Source: Phylloscopus collybita (lineage: Eukaryota > Chordata > Aves > Passeriformes > Phylloscopidae). From it: a stretch of 64,000 nucleotides of DNA. The stretch spans positions 3,796,001-3,860,000 of the forward strand of contig JAJNNQ010000027.1 of NCBI GenBank assembly GCA_027886175.1, read 5' to 3'. This document shows, one piece after another, positions 13,301 to 24,600 of this stretch. The translations under genes and the position numbers were made by a program. Position 1 is the first letter of the stretch. Each line of letters starts with the position of its first letter. The notes beneath the pieces are model-generated. The model did no database searches and was not told the DNA's origin. It was given only the letters and a program-made list of their open reading frames with translations.

Positions 13301-14967
13301 TAGCCTGAAATTGTTTCTTCTTTTTTTTTTTTTTTTTTTTTCCCATTCTGCTCAGATAATGAGATTTCTGACATTTGAATAGAACATTTTCTTTGAAGGC
13401 AAATGTTCTAAATTATGCCAGTGCTGGGAATATCCCTGCTGTTTTACCTTTGGCAATCCATACCTGTAAGAAATCTGCCTAGAGAGGATGGGGTTTGCAG
13501 CACAGAAACAGTAGCTGGGGGCAGGGGCTTGTGCAAGTTGCCCTACAAAGCTTGTTGCTCTGGGAAATGTGTTTCCAGAGCATTCTGATATTTATTTTTA
13601 AATCCTCTTCCCTTAATTATAATAACAAACCCTCTTGTTTACTTTCTTCAGGCCCAACTCTTTCCTGGAATATCATTCTTCTCGCTCTGATGGATTTCTA
13701 CAGTGAATGGATGTGGCTACGTCAGTGTCTGCATGAGCAGCCTCTGTGGCAAATAAAAGCTGCAAGCTGTGAGTGATTTCACACCCTCCCCTTGTGCATT
13801 GTCTTGGGCTGGGCAGATGCCCCACGTCTGCAACCCAGACCAAAGGTACCATGTGTGTGCAGTGCTTTTAGCATACAAAATTCATTATTCATTAAAGGAG
13901 TTCCCACCTTTCTGAATGCCTGGCTGCCAGGTGTCCAGGAAAGCAGCCAGTTGGTTTTTTCCCATATTTTTATGATGTTACACGGAGTTTCTGCAATAAG
14001 CCTGTGCCCTCTGGGTATCCTCACTGGATGTGTGCCTTCCTAATTCTGTCCTTTTGTAAAATCCAGGAATTCCCAGGCTGGATCCTTGCTCTGGCTGATG
14101 GGCCACAACACCTCTTTGAGAAACGTAAGCTGGAGGCCAGGCCCTGTTTGCTTATTGAGTTTTGTAACTTGTGCAGTTCTTCAGAGTCAGCTCATCCCTT
14201 CAGGCAGTTCAAACATGTTAAACTCTGCCTGTCACCCAGCAATTACCTCCAGAGCCATGAAACAGCTCCAGCTGCTCCGTGGCCGTGGGAAGAACTCTGA
14301 AGAAAGTCATCAGTGTCTCCTGAAAATGACCTCCTGCTGGCCAAGAAGGGGCACTGAGGCAAAAGTCAAGTGTGATTGAAAATAGAAATTGAATTGAGAA
14401 TGAGAATTGAAAATATTCCAGCGGCTGATTGTTCTCCTTGTGGAAATTTGTACTCTTGTTTCCAGCTGAAATCTCCCCAGAAGTCACTTGCACTCATTAC
14501 TCCTCATCTTCTCCATATGACTACTGGTGAAAGGGAGTCTCCATCCTGGTTTTAGGCACCCTTTAAATACTGGCTCATGAGAAGGTCTCCTCCCATCAGC
14601 CTCTTTACAAGGCCGGTTCTCTCAGCCTTTCCTGGTGCAGGAGGCTCCCCAGGCCTTGGATGGATCATTGTGGCCACAGCTGCCATGTCATTAAGGAACT
14701 CCCTAAACTCAATAAAATCAACGGGTGAGTTTACAAGAATTCAGACCAGGATTTACAGCTCAGCACAGCTTTTTAAAGTGTGAATCTAGCTTTCGCAGAG
14801 GTGGCTTTGCCATCAAAGGTTACCTGACCTCAAACAACTTGGCAGCTCCTCGGGACCTGAGCGATCAGAGCACATGGGGGCACGTCCGCAGGCCCAGCAG
14901 AAGAAAAATGCCCCTCAGGGCAAGGTGGAAGCCTGTCAGTAATGGAGTGACAAAAACTTTTTTTTTT
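10311..14967. other. Intergenic DNA, no gene seen
   Basis: AT-rich non-coding sequence with a T-run near 13321-13341. A perfect 12-bp palindrome, GGTAACGTTACC, lies at 12226-12237. The ORFs at 13.5-14.9 kb have no recognisable protein similarity. Confidence 0.6.
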
Positions 14968-15752
14968 AAATCTGCTTATTAAGGACAGAAGGGGTTTAAT
15001 CCATCCTGGGATCCCGGACCATTCCCGCGCCATTCCGCTGTGGGAGCACGCGACCCCACAGCGCCACCTGGCGGCGCGGGGCCGCCCCCGGGCACCGGAA
15101 CCGCGCCCGGGGCCGCGGGGACGATCCCTCGGTCCCGGGGCCCGCGGGGACGGTCCCTCGGTCCCGGGGCCCGCGGGGACGGTCCCTCGGTCCCGGGGCC
15201 CGCGGGGACGGTCCCTCGGTCCCGGGGCCCGCGGGGACGGTCCCTCGGTCCCGGGGCCCGCGGGGACGGTCCCTCGGTCCCGGGGCCCGCGGGGACGGTC
15301 CCTCGGTCCCGGGGCCCGCGGGGACGGTCCCTCGGTCCCGGGGCTCGCGGGGACGGTCCCTCGGTCCCGGGGCCCGCGGGGACGGTCCCTCGGTCCCGGG
15401 GCCCGCGGGGACGGTCCCTCGGTCCCGGGGCCCGCGGGGACGGTCCCTCGGTCCCGGGGCCCGCGGGGACGGTCCCTCGGTCCCGGGGCCCGCGGGGACG
15501 GTCCCTCGGTCCCGGGGCCCGCGGGGACGGTCCCTCGGTCCCGGGGCCCGCGGGGACGGTCCCTCGGTCCCGGGGCCCGCGGGGACACCTCCCCGGAAAG
15601 GGACAGCGGCCCTTCCAAGGGATGCCTGCCCTGAATAAAGGAGGCCCGGCTTTCGCTCCAGGGACTGCAGTTCCCACAGAAGCCTCCCGGAGCTGGGTGG
15701 TCGAGTCAGGGTCTGCGTCTGGGTAAAAAAAAAAAAAAAAAAAAAATCTGCT
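14968..15752 (+). mobile_element. Possible poly(A)-tailed insertion of unknown family
   Basis: A GC-rich block with sharp edges sits in AT-rich DNA. The string AAATCTGCT occurs at 14968-14976, just before the block. It recurs at 15744-15752, immediately after an A22 run (15725-15746). That is the layout of a retrotransposed insertion: direct repeat, body, poly(A), direct repeat. The body holds the 29-bp minisatellite and then about 135 bp of unique GC-rich sequence with an AATAAA at 15634-15639. The three A's of the right-hand repeat are trivially supplied by the tail, so only TCTGCT is independent evidence. The family is unknown. The R/U5-like feel of the 3' part might mean an LTR fragment, but I cannot confirm it. 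Confidence 0.4.
15112..15587. repeat. GC-rich 29-bp minisatellite, about 16 copies
   Basis: An exact 29-bp period runs from about 15112 to 15587. Unit starts fall at 15112, 15141, 15170 and so on to 15576. Nearly all units are identical. Exceptions are the first unit (gatc instead of ggtc, and GCC at its start), one C-to-T change near 15345 and the partial last unit. Each unit contains CCCGGGG, GGGCCC and CCGCGG and two GGGG runs on the plus strand, so the array has more than 30 GGGG tracts. The unit has no stop codon in any frame on either strand, and 29 is not a multiple of 3. This is why long Arg/Gly/Pro ORFs appear in several frames of both strands; they are artefacts. Confidence 0.95.
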
Positions 15753-18700
15753 GGCAGGAGCCAGGAGATCAGGGATTGTTCCCTTTCCATTGTGCAGCAA
15801 CCCATGGAAGGGCACTTGTTGTACGTGTTGCAAAATCTCCATGAAGAAGTCACAAATTCTCAGAACCAAAACGTTTGAGCTCCATTTCCTCCCCCAGAGT
15901 CACTGCACAGAAACGAGACATTCTGCAGCCCGGAGAAACCCTGCTCAGAAGGGCTCTGGTTACCAAAACTACTCTTGCAGCTACATTTTTTACCAGAATT
16001 CCACTAGAAGCTCTTCAATGTGCCCATACAGTTACTTCACTCAGCCTGTTCACACATGTGACACAATAACTTTGATTCAGACTAAGATCCATGATTCTAC
16101 GGTTCACTGTCAATGTCGTTAATGCAATTAATTCAGCTCACCAGCTGTAAGATCTTAAATGGGTTGACAAAAATATCTCCATCAACGTTCTATTGAAAAT
16201 GGGCAAAATGCAACAGAGCCAATCTGCATTGGTTACAAATACCTGACTCGATATTTAGTTTGGTGACGAATGACAAAAATTGGAAGACTTAAAGACAGCT
16301 TCCTTTCCACAAATCAGCACTTCCACTTGGAGATCTTTAGAGAAAAGCTTTATAATGATTAATCCCAATGTGATAAAGGTATCAGTCTCATCCATCTGTG
16401 GAACAAACTTATTATGGACCAGGAAGAAATACAGGTCACATCTTAAGTGTAAGGTCATTATCTGGATACACTTTTTTCCCCCTGCATGCAGCAGTTTAAA
16501 ATTTAAAAACTTTTTTTCCTTTTTAAAATTTGTTATGCTTCAGTAGAAATTTGAATTCTAGAACTTTGATATAATGTGCTCAAGTGAAAAACACTCCAAA
16601 TTCTCTATATCGCCTACAATAAAGTATTCTGGGCTACTGCATAGCTTAGGATCATTCAAAAATAAACTACTCCAAATGCCACAGATTATTAGCACAAACA
16701 ATAGGCACTACTTGGTCTGCAGGACAAGAACTGACCAAACCTCTCACAATTCTTTCATAGCAAAGATTAAAAACCAAGTCAAACAATAAACCCCTCAAAA
16801 TTCCCAACAGAATCTCCAACGGAACAGTTCAAACGTCACTGGACAAATCTCATGGGGGGAAAACCACAAAAAATTTTATTGTAATGTTCCTGGGGTTTTT
16901 TTGTCCTATAATTTAAGCTTCAATCAGAAACAAGCATTTTATACTAGACTGGATGAACAAAGCACTGAGTAAAATGACCATACAAATCATTACTTAATGC
17001 CATGACTATACAAATGATTTAATTTTATGAAATTCTTTAAATGAAGTTAGGACTTTAGTTACTGAAACAGCTTGAGAAAATTACTTTGCACAACTAAGTA
17101 TGAAAAGTCAAGAGTCTGAAAAATGTGGAAAACATCAGAAGATGTTTTCTGATCACTGGCACAAAACAAAAAACCCATGCAAAATGTGCAATAATATTAG
17201 TAGGATGGTAGGAGGGCAGAGCACTTCTTGTGCCTCAGAATCTTTATCTAAAGCCTCTCTGAAATTTCATACAGAACGTGAACAGGCAATTCTGGAAAAG
17301 GAAAGCTATGCTTAAAAATTCACATTTTTTGGCCCCATGCTGATTTCATTTCTGTTGATTAAATTATTTCAAAATTGACTTACTGCTTTTGAGTAGCAAG
17401 AGTAAAATACCTTATAAATATTACATATTTCATACTTACAGAATGTAACTGTTATTGTGCTTTAGTCCCAGACCTGAATATTAGCTGCCTGGTTTTGCTA
17501 TCAATCTTGTATTTTTGTGTGTGTGATAACTCCATTGAACAGATTCTTTCGGGCTTACTGCAGATGCAACTGGTTACAATTTTAGAGCCTTATCTTTCCT
17601 CCAAAAGAGCTTTATCACACCGTCCCATCTATGTTTAAAAATCTGAAATATATCAGCCACCTTCCTAACACCATATGAACACTCCTTGCCAGATTGTGTG
17701 TTGCTTTTGAGAACAGAATGCAAGAACTTTTCATTTCTTCAGAACTGGCTCCAGTGCAGAAGCTAAGAAGATCTTTATTTCTGTTCTTGAGTCTTTTGCT
17801 TCAAGGGTCACAAAACAATCAGATAGCAAAGTATAATTACCAGATGAGAAAAAATAAACAACAAATAATTTCATTATGACTGGATTCATACCATTGACTT
17901 CAGAGAGATTACTCATGAGCACAAGTAAATGTAAATAAGATTACAAAGCCAGATTAGAAACACGCAGTCTCCTGACTGGGCTCTAATCTTGGCATAGTAA
18001 AATTCTAATTCAAAATCACAAATTTATCATGTAGTTAAAATTCATACCATTGCATGTCAGTAGCTCTGTGCAGTGCAAGGCTGCTTGCTCTTTCCTTCCC
18101 TGAGAAGAAAACCTACTTCAAGTCACATTTTCATTACTGCAGCCAGGGAGAATGGACAGAGCAAAGGGAGATTTCTGAGCCTCCTGAAACTAAGCTGATG
18201 TAAAATGAATGGGAAACAGAAAAACATAAAATTGGACAAAAATATAATGTATATACATTTATATTTTGGAGCTCCAGGCCCCTTTTCTGAAATGTCACCT
18301 CTCTCTCAACCCCTCATTTTCATTTCCAAACTTTAAAAAGCAGCAGAACACCTTGCTTGACACTGAAAGCTTTCCAGCTCTGTAAGTAAATTTCAGTATA
18401 CATTTTTCTACAGATTGTAAAAAGAAGGGAGAAAAGAGCAGAGCCCCACCTATAACAAATCAGTCCCTCAGCCATTACCTTGATTACCAAGGTCTGGATT
18501 AATTTGGGAACATAGTGGAGCAAGAAGAACTTTGAGTATTCTCAGTTAAGCCTGAGAGCAACTGAATGCCAATAACAACAGCTCATGATAGACCTTCTTT
18601 GGCTTAGCCTGGCTTTTCCTCTGTCTGTGTTGCAGACTATAACTGCTGACTTTTTCACAGTAAGGCCACCACTGATCCTTATTTTTCAGCATTCCTGGAA

Positions 18701-21149
18701 CTGTGTATTAACACATTGAAGGCTTTTGCAAGCTTGAGTGTTACAGACAAGAATGTTTCCTAATCAATTTCCATTTATTCAAGGTTTTTAAACCCAAAAG
18801 GTACATCTAATCAAGCACTTGATAGATTTTTTTTTTTCATCTCCTTCTCTGAATACAACTCTCCATTCTTTATACGTGGAGGTCAAAATTCATTTCTAGA
18901 AACATTTTTAATAGGAAACCCTTGCATAACTGTGAGGTCCTTCCTAATTCTTCACCATTTTACCATTCTAACACACAGAAGTTGTGCAGAATGTTTAAAA
19001 ACATTTGTTTTTAAATGCCAACATAATATAGGGAGTTGTTGCCAATTAACGTGTATGATTTCAAGTATTTAACCTCCTTAAAAGCTAAGCCAAAATCTAA
19101 TACCATCCCCTTCTTTCTGCATAGATTGGTACTTTGCTAAATGTGACTGGATGGCTCGTGTGCTGAGTGTCACAGGAATTGTGCAACACCATATTCTTGG
19201 CACATGGATATAGTAATTTACATACGAAATAATGACTATTCACCATATCTTATTGTTGTCTTTGACTTTAAAGGATTTACTCATGAAAATGGCATAATAT
19301 AACCACGTAGTTTACCAAAATTATGAAAGAATTTCTTATTAGATTCTCAACAATTCTTACGAAAGATTTTCACGCTGGCTAAGGAATAAACAAACCCATC
19401 TCTCCTTTTGGGCAGTGAGCCCACAGTGGTCAAGTCTCCCAAATAACTCAGTGCACTCATTTCAGTTATTCACATCTTTATGACCTCAGAATGGAGGGCT
19501 TAACACTAAAGATGACAAACATATCAAAGATCATGAGAGCTGTGAACAAATGTGTACCAGGGTCCTTAAAATTGCATGCAAGCAGCCCCTTCTCTTCCTG
19601 GCTTTGCTTTGTCCAGTTATGAAATGCATTTTGTTCCACAAAGTCTGGAATTCTCATCACTGCCGGGCTCACCCCAAGGATAAACATGTATAAAACAAAT
19701 ATAAATAAACTCAATCCAAAACCAGCAAAGGATTTTTGCTGAGGACTGAACTTCTTACCAGACAGAGAGTTGCACTTTGGGAGTAAGTGGAAAAATTAGA
19801 GGGGTTTTATTTTGTAGGGGTTTGTGTTTGGCTTTTTTTTTTTTTTTTTTTTTTTTTCCTCTTTTTAAAGAATGAAACACATGGACAAAGGGCTCGGCCA
19901 CTTTTCACCTCCTATAAATATTCTGCTGGCTTGTATTTGAAATCAGTATTTTTTTCGTGGCACTATCACTGTTCTTATATTGCTTCAGAAGCATTGGTAT
20001 ATGTTAATTTCTAAATAGATGAAGAGTGGATGCAATTAACACTTAGCAATTTTATCTAGTTAGCATCAAGTACATTACAATACTACTCAGGACTGTATAT
20101 TTTGTAATCATTATTCTCCTGCTGGAGAACATTGGGAAGGTTATTTCAGTTATTCCAGCCAAAATGGGGATGCTAATATGACAACATGACAAAACACTTT
20201 GAGACCTATGTAGGACATAATGTCTAATTGGTGGGTGCTTTTATTTATTAATTAAGGATGGATTGAAGTTACATTAGCTGTACATCAGACTGAAAAGCTA
20301 TTTATCACCTAAAAGATAATTATGCTTGAAGCTCTCGTTTCTTGTGGGTATTCTTTGAAGTGATCTACTTGCTGTTTAAATGTCAAATGACTTTTAAAAT
20401 ACTTAATGCACAGAGTCTGGAGTCCATCTGTTAAAAAAGATTAGAGTTTGAGTTGTTAAAGCTAATAGGATATGAACATTTGCTTTTATTTTACTGTTAT
20501 TTCTGGTGCTTCAATATTCTTAATACAGCACATAAAATTAAGAAAACTAAACACACTCTAAACTTTGTGTCCTTTGTACTAAAACCCCACATCCATTAGA
20601 AAAAGCCCCTTTGCCTGTGTTTGAGAAAAGCCATAACTCTAAAGATGATTTTGATTAATCAGAGACTTGAAAGTAAAACCACTGTCTCAGCACTTGCACA
20701 TTTTCTTGGCACACAACATAACATCAGAGCTGAAATCCACAGGCTAAGCAGGGAAGGAGCAAAGTCTGGTGCACATGACAAACTGGTTTTGCTGCTCCAC
20801 CACCAGTGGCACCCCATGCTCAATGAATATTTGGCCCCAATTACAAGGAATATCTTTTTCCAGCAGCTTTTTTCAAAAAGCTGACCTGCACCCCTCAATG
20901 CTGATTTCAGTGAGATGCAAGAGTGCTGAGAAGGGACTGAGAGGGGATTTTGCAACTGCAGGAACAGCATAAGGACAGGCTGGGCACTGAATGGCCCTGC
21001 AGCAGCTCTGCAGAGGAGTTTTGGGTCCCAGTGGAACTGGGGGCAGCAGGGAGCCCTTGCACAGGGGCAAAGGACAACTGCACCAGTGCACACAGAGCAG
21101 CAGCTCCAGGGAAACCACTGCTCCCCTCTGCTTGGCACACCTGAGGCTC
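15753..21149. other. Intergenic DNA, no gene seen
   Basis: AT-rich sequence with a T25 homopolymer at 19833-19857. The stretch at about 20220-20560 is smooth, unique-looking and AT-rich with several homeodomain-type ATTA cores. It could be a conserved element, but nothing in the sequence proves it. Confidence 0.6.
19833..19857. repeat. Poly(T) run, 25 bases
   Basis: Uninterrupted T25. No retroelement body was recognised on the flank expected for a minus-strand insertion. Confidence 0.9.
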
Positions 21150-21658
21150 CTCTGGTTGTGGAACACTGTGTCCAGGCTTGAAAGACCCAGGAGGAGCCAG
21201 AGATCCTGAACCCAGGCAGAGGAGCAGAGGCCAGCACTGGTGAGGGGCCTGGAGCACACCAAGGCCATGGCAGTGGCCTCAGTCAGCCTGGGACAAGGAA
21301 GGCTGAGGAATGATTGGCACCTTTCCCTGCCTGAAGTGGGATACAGAGAAGCTGGAGCTAAACCATTTTCATAGCTCCATGAGGATAGGATAGGACAAGG
21401 GTCACAGGAAGGGAAATATTGATTTGGTTATACAGAAAAAAAAAAAAGTTCAGAAGTAAACTGATTAAGCACTGAAGCAAGTTGCTCAGGAGAGAGACTG
21501 GAATCTCCATCCTTGGAGATTTTTGAAACATGACTGGACACAGTCCTGAGTAACCTGATTCAACTCACAAGAGGGCCCTGCTTTGAGCAGGAAGATCAAG
21601 GCCTGGATAACCTCCTCAAATCCCTTCCAGCCCAAATGTTTTTAGGGTTCTGTGATTT
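21150..21658 (+). mobile_element. CR1 LINE fragment, longest in the window
   Basis: Plus-strand CR1 3' part. It starts near 'GGAACACTGTGTCCAGG' (about 21160) and passes 'GGGGCCTGGAGCACACC' near 21244. Later come 'CTCCATCCTTGGAGATTTTTG' near 21508 and 'CCCTGCTTTGAGCAGG' near 21575. It ends with 'CCCTTCCAGCCCAAATG' and a GGTTCTGTGATT terminus near 21655. The order matches the conserved end of CR1 ORF2 followed by the 3' UTR. The middle is degraded and contains a short A-run. No intact ORF remains. The 192-codon minus-strand ORF at 20659-21237 partly overlaps it and is spurious. Confidence 0.8.
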
Positions 21659-24600
21659 CTAAAGAGAGATTAGATTTAAATTAAAAACATATATACAAGA
21701 GATCCTTGAAACGCAATCATAACACTGCTGCTTTTAGGTTTCAGAGAACTAATGAGAGCCAATTAAAACACAGAGCCCTTCACTGTATGTGAACTTAGAC
21801 TGACCAAGCATACTTCTTGTAAGGTAAATAATCACCAAAAATCTTTCAAAACACAGCACATTTTAAGAATAAGAAATGACAGGTCACCTCTTAACCTTTC
21901 CTTTACATAACTGATAGTATTGTTTCAAAGCATTGGCTTATTGTCATTTTAGGGATGGAGGATGTTCTTGCAGCTCTGTGTGGAGGTGACAGCATTGTTT
22001 CAGCACAACAGATTCTGCCAGGATGGACAAACACTGAGGTTCTTGGCCACGTGCAAACAGTGATTTATAATCTGGGCACAGAGAGAAGAGTATATTCCAT
22101 TCCTTATCGCCAGGACAAAGGAGCTACTCCAAACACCAGGCCTGCAGATTGTGTTGTGGATTCACTCTCCCCTTTTTCTTTTGCACTAACAATGGAAAAA
22201 ATTGGATTGCAATGACATGTGGAAAACCTGAGAGCATTTATTTTCTTTACTCTTCCCCATGAGTTTTCAGGGCAAAAGAAAATAGCTGAATTTCTTTAGC
22301 AAAGAAATCCTGAGTTTTACAATGCATAAGTAGAGAAAGGCACTGCGTAAGAGCAGAAGGCATCAATGTTCTAGATTTCTTCATAATTAAAAGTGACCTA
22401 AGCTCAATTTCTGAGAGGAAATTTAAAGGATTTTTTTTATTAACATGTCACTGTTTTCCACACAAACTCTTAAATTTGTCCAAAAGCCAAACCCGTTACT
22501 CATCAGCCCATTTACAGTGTTTACATTCATCAGGTCAGGGACTTGCTGAGACTGAGCTGCACAAAGCTCGTTAGTTTAACAGGTTTATTTTCATTACACT
22601 TTGGTTCCCAAACTCAAGTGTTTTCTCTGCATGAGGTAAGTAGCTGTGGTTAGGTAATCAGAACTTAAAGGGTTATTGCTGGTATGTAACACAGGAAATC
22701 AGTAAGGTTTGGATGGTTACTGTGCCAAAAAACACTGCTAAAAGCACTGCTAATACAGATGTTTCTCCATTCTGGGACATGACAGTAACATGGTAATTTA
22801 GCACCATGGTGAAGCACATACATAACACTGGAAACTTTCTGTACCATTCGTCATAACCAGAAGACTAAAACAAAACAAAAACTCCGATTGAAAAAATAAA
22901 AAATTAGCTCAACTTCACAGATAAACTTTTCCAGATAATTTTTCTGCAGGATATATAAACATGGCTAAGTGTCCCATGCTTTGAGAGAGTCACTAAATGT
23001 TAGTGTCAGTTTATTCCTGGGACTCCTTTCTTACTGCCCAGATGGAACAGCACAGAAAATAGCACTGAGATGCACTTTACAAAGCCACTGCCACCTCTCA
23101 CCTAACAAAAGCCCCCAGGCAGGTTCAAACAAATTGGGGAAATCCCACTGTGTGAGCAGAGAAGGGGATAAACACTCAATGGTAGAGAACACAGCAGGGA
23201 ATGTCAGAGCTAAAAGATGGAGCATTGGGAAGGCAAAGAAGACAGATCATATTGTTAAAATGACACAACACTGATAACATTATTAGAGGGAACTCATTGC
23301 CAGCTGCTGTTGTAAAGTTTAAATATAAAAGAATGAAACAAACTTGAGGCTGCTTTTCAAAATGTTACCCAGTCCTGCTGTCCATACACATCACAGCCAA
23401 CTTTTGATTTTTCTGGCCAACTTCAGTCAAATGAATAAAGTGCTAGAGAATTTTTTTTTTTTTTTTAATATTAATTTCTAAAGGTTTGCAGAGCTGATCA
23501 CAGGTGCCAGAAACTGGTGCTATCTTGGCCTGAAGGGGAACACTTCAGTATCTGCAGCTCAGTCAGACTAAAAGCAGTGTGGAATGCAACAGTGCAGTGA
23601 GTGCCTATTGCCCAGCTGTTGGTTTGGGAATTTGAGAAGCAGTTGTGGATAGAGTGGGGATATTTTGTGGGTAAGCAAAGAAAACAGGAGGGGTTTGGTC
23701 ACTGAAGCGAAAAGCGTTTGATAATGAGAGGCCAGAGACTGGGTAAGGCCAAGAGTGCAGTTATGGAAATGCAGTGAGGTTCTGCAAGAGGCTGGGCTGT
23801 GGCAATGCTGCTGTTCTGGGAGCAGGTCACTGCTCGTGTTCACCCTCTGGGATCTGAGCTGCAAACTGGGCAAATGCCACCAGAGCAAGGAAAATCAGTT
23901 CTGCAGGCAGGAGGTCCAATGTACAGAACTGGAGATGTGATAGAGAAATGGAGGTCACTGACTGATAAGGCCCTCCACATCTCAGAATGCAACTTTTGCT
24001 TTGTAAAACTCAGAATTTCTTTGCTCGTTTATTATCTGTGCATAGCTCATTAAATTAAACCTTACCCGTTCAAACTCAAGTAAGACATTAGTATTTGCCT
24101 GCTTTTCATTATGCAGGTTTGTAATTTGTGAGTTGTTTTTGTTTGGTTGGTTTTCTTGTTTGTCTTGCTTTTTTAAACAGACACTAAGGTCAGGCCTAGG
24201 CATTAACAACAGAGATCCAAAGAGTTCTGCATTTACCAGTAAACAAAAAACAATTGTGCTGGATGGCAAATTTAGCCAATGAAACACCCAACACCGAGAA
24301 GTAAGCAGAGTAATTGATATGCTGTCATATCATTCATCACAAGAACATTAACCTTTCAACTGTGGCTAAAGCAATTCCAATTTCATTACTCCCTAGAGGA
24401 TTCACCTTGGCAATACTCTGCAGCCCCTCCAGGCATTTCTGTGGAGATGTAGGGGGTCTTCTTTGATCTTTTTCTCAGTTCCACAGGAATGGCAACAGCC
24501 AACTAACATTTTATGACTGAGTCATACAATTGAACCCAAGGTAATGCTAGCAACATATTTCCCCTTGCATTACTGTTTATAATCCTATTTCTTATCTCTG

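Noticed and set aside
15055..15080. CCACCTGGCGGC just before the minisatellite, resembling a CTCF core
   Set aside because: Two key positions differ from the consensus. In such GC-rich sequence a partial match is expected.
14830..15869. Three overlapping minus-strand ORFs of 262-296 codons rich in Arg/Gly/Pro, plus a 228-codon plus-strand ORF at 15040-15726
   Set aside because: They are produced by the stop-free 29-bp minisatellite, which stays open in several frames of both strands. The flanks outside the repeat show no protein similarity.
20659..21237. 192-codon minus-strand ORF rich in Cys, Leu and Ser
   Set aside because: It partly overlaps a plus-strand CR1 fragment. Composition is typical of chance ORFs in moderately GC-rich sequence, with no domain pattern.
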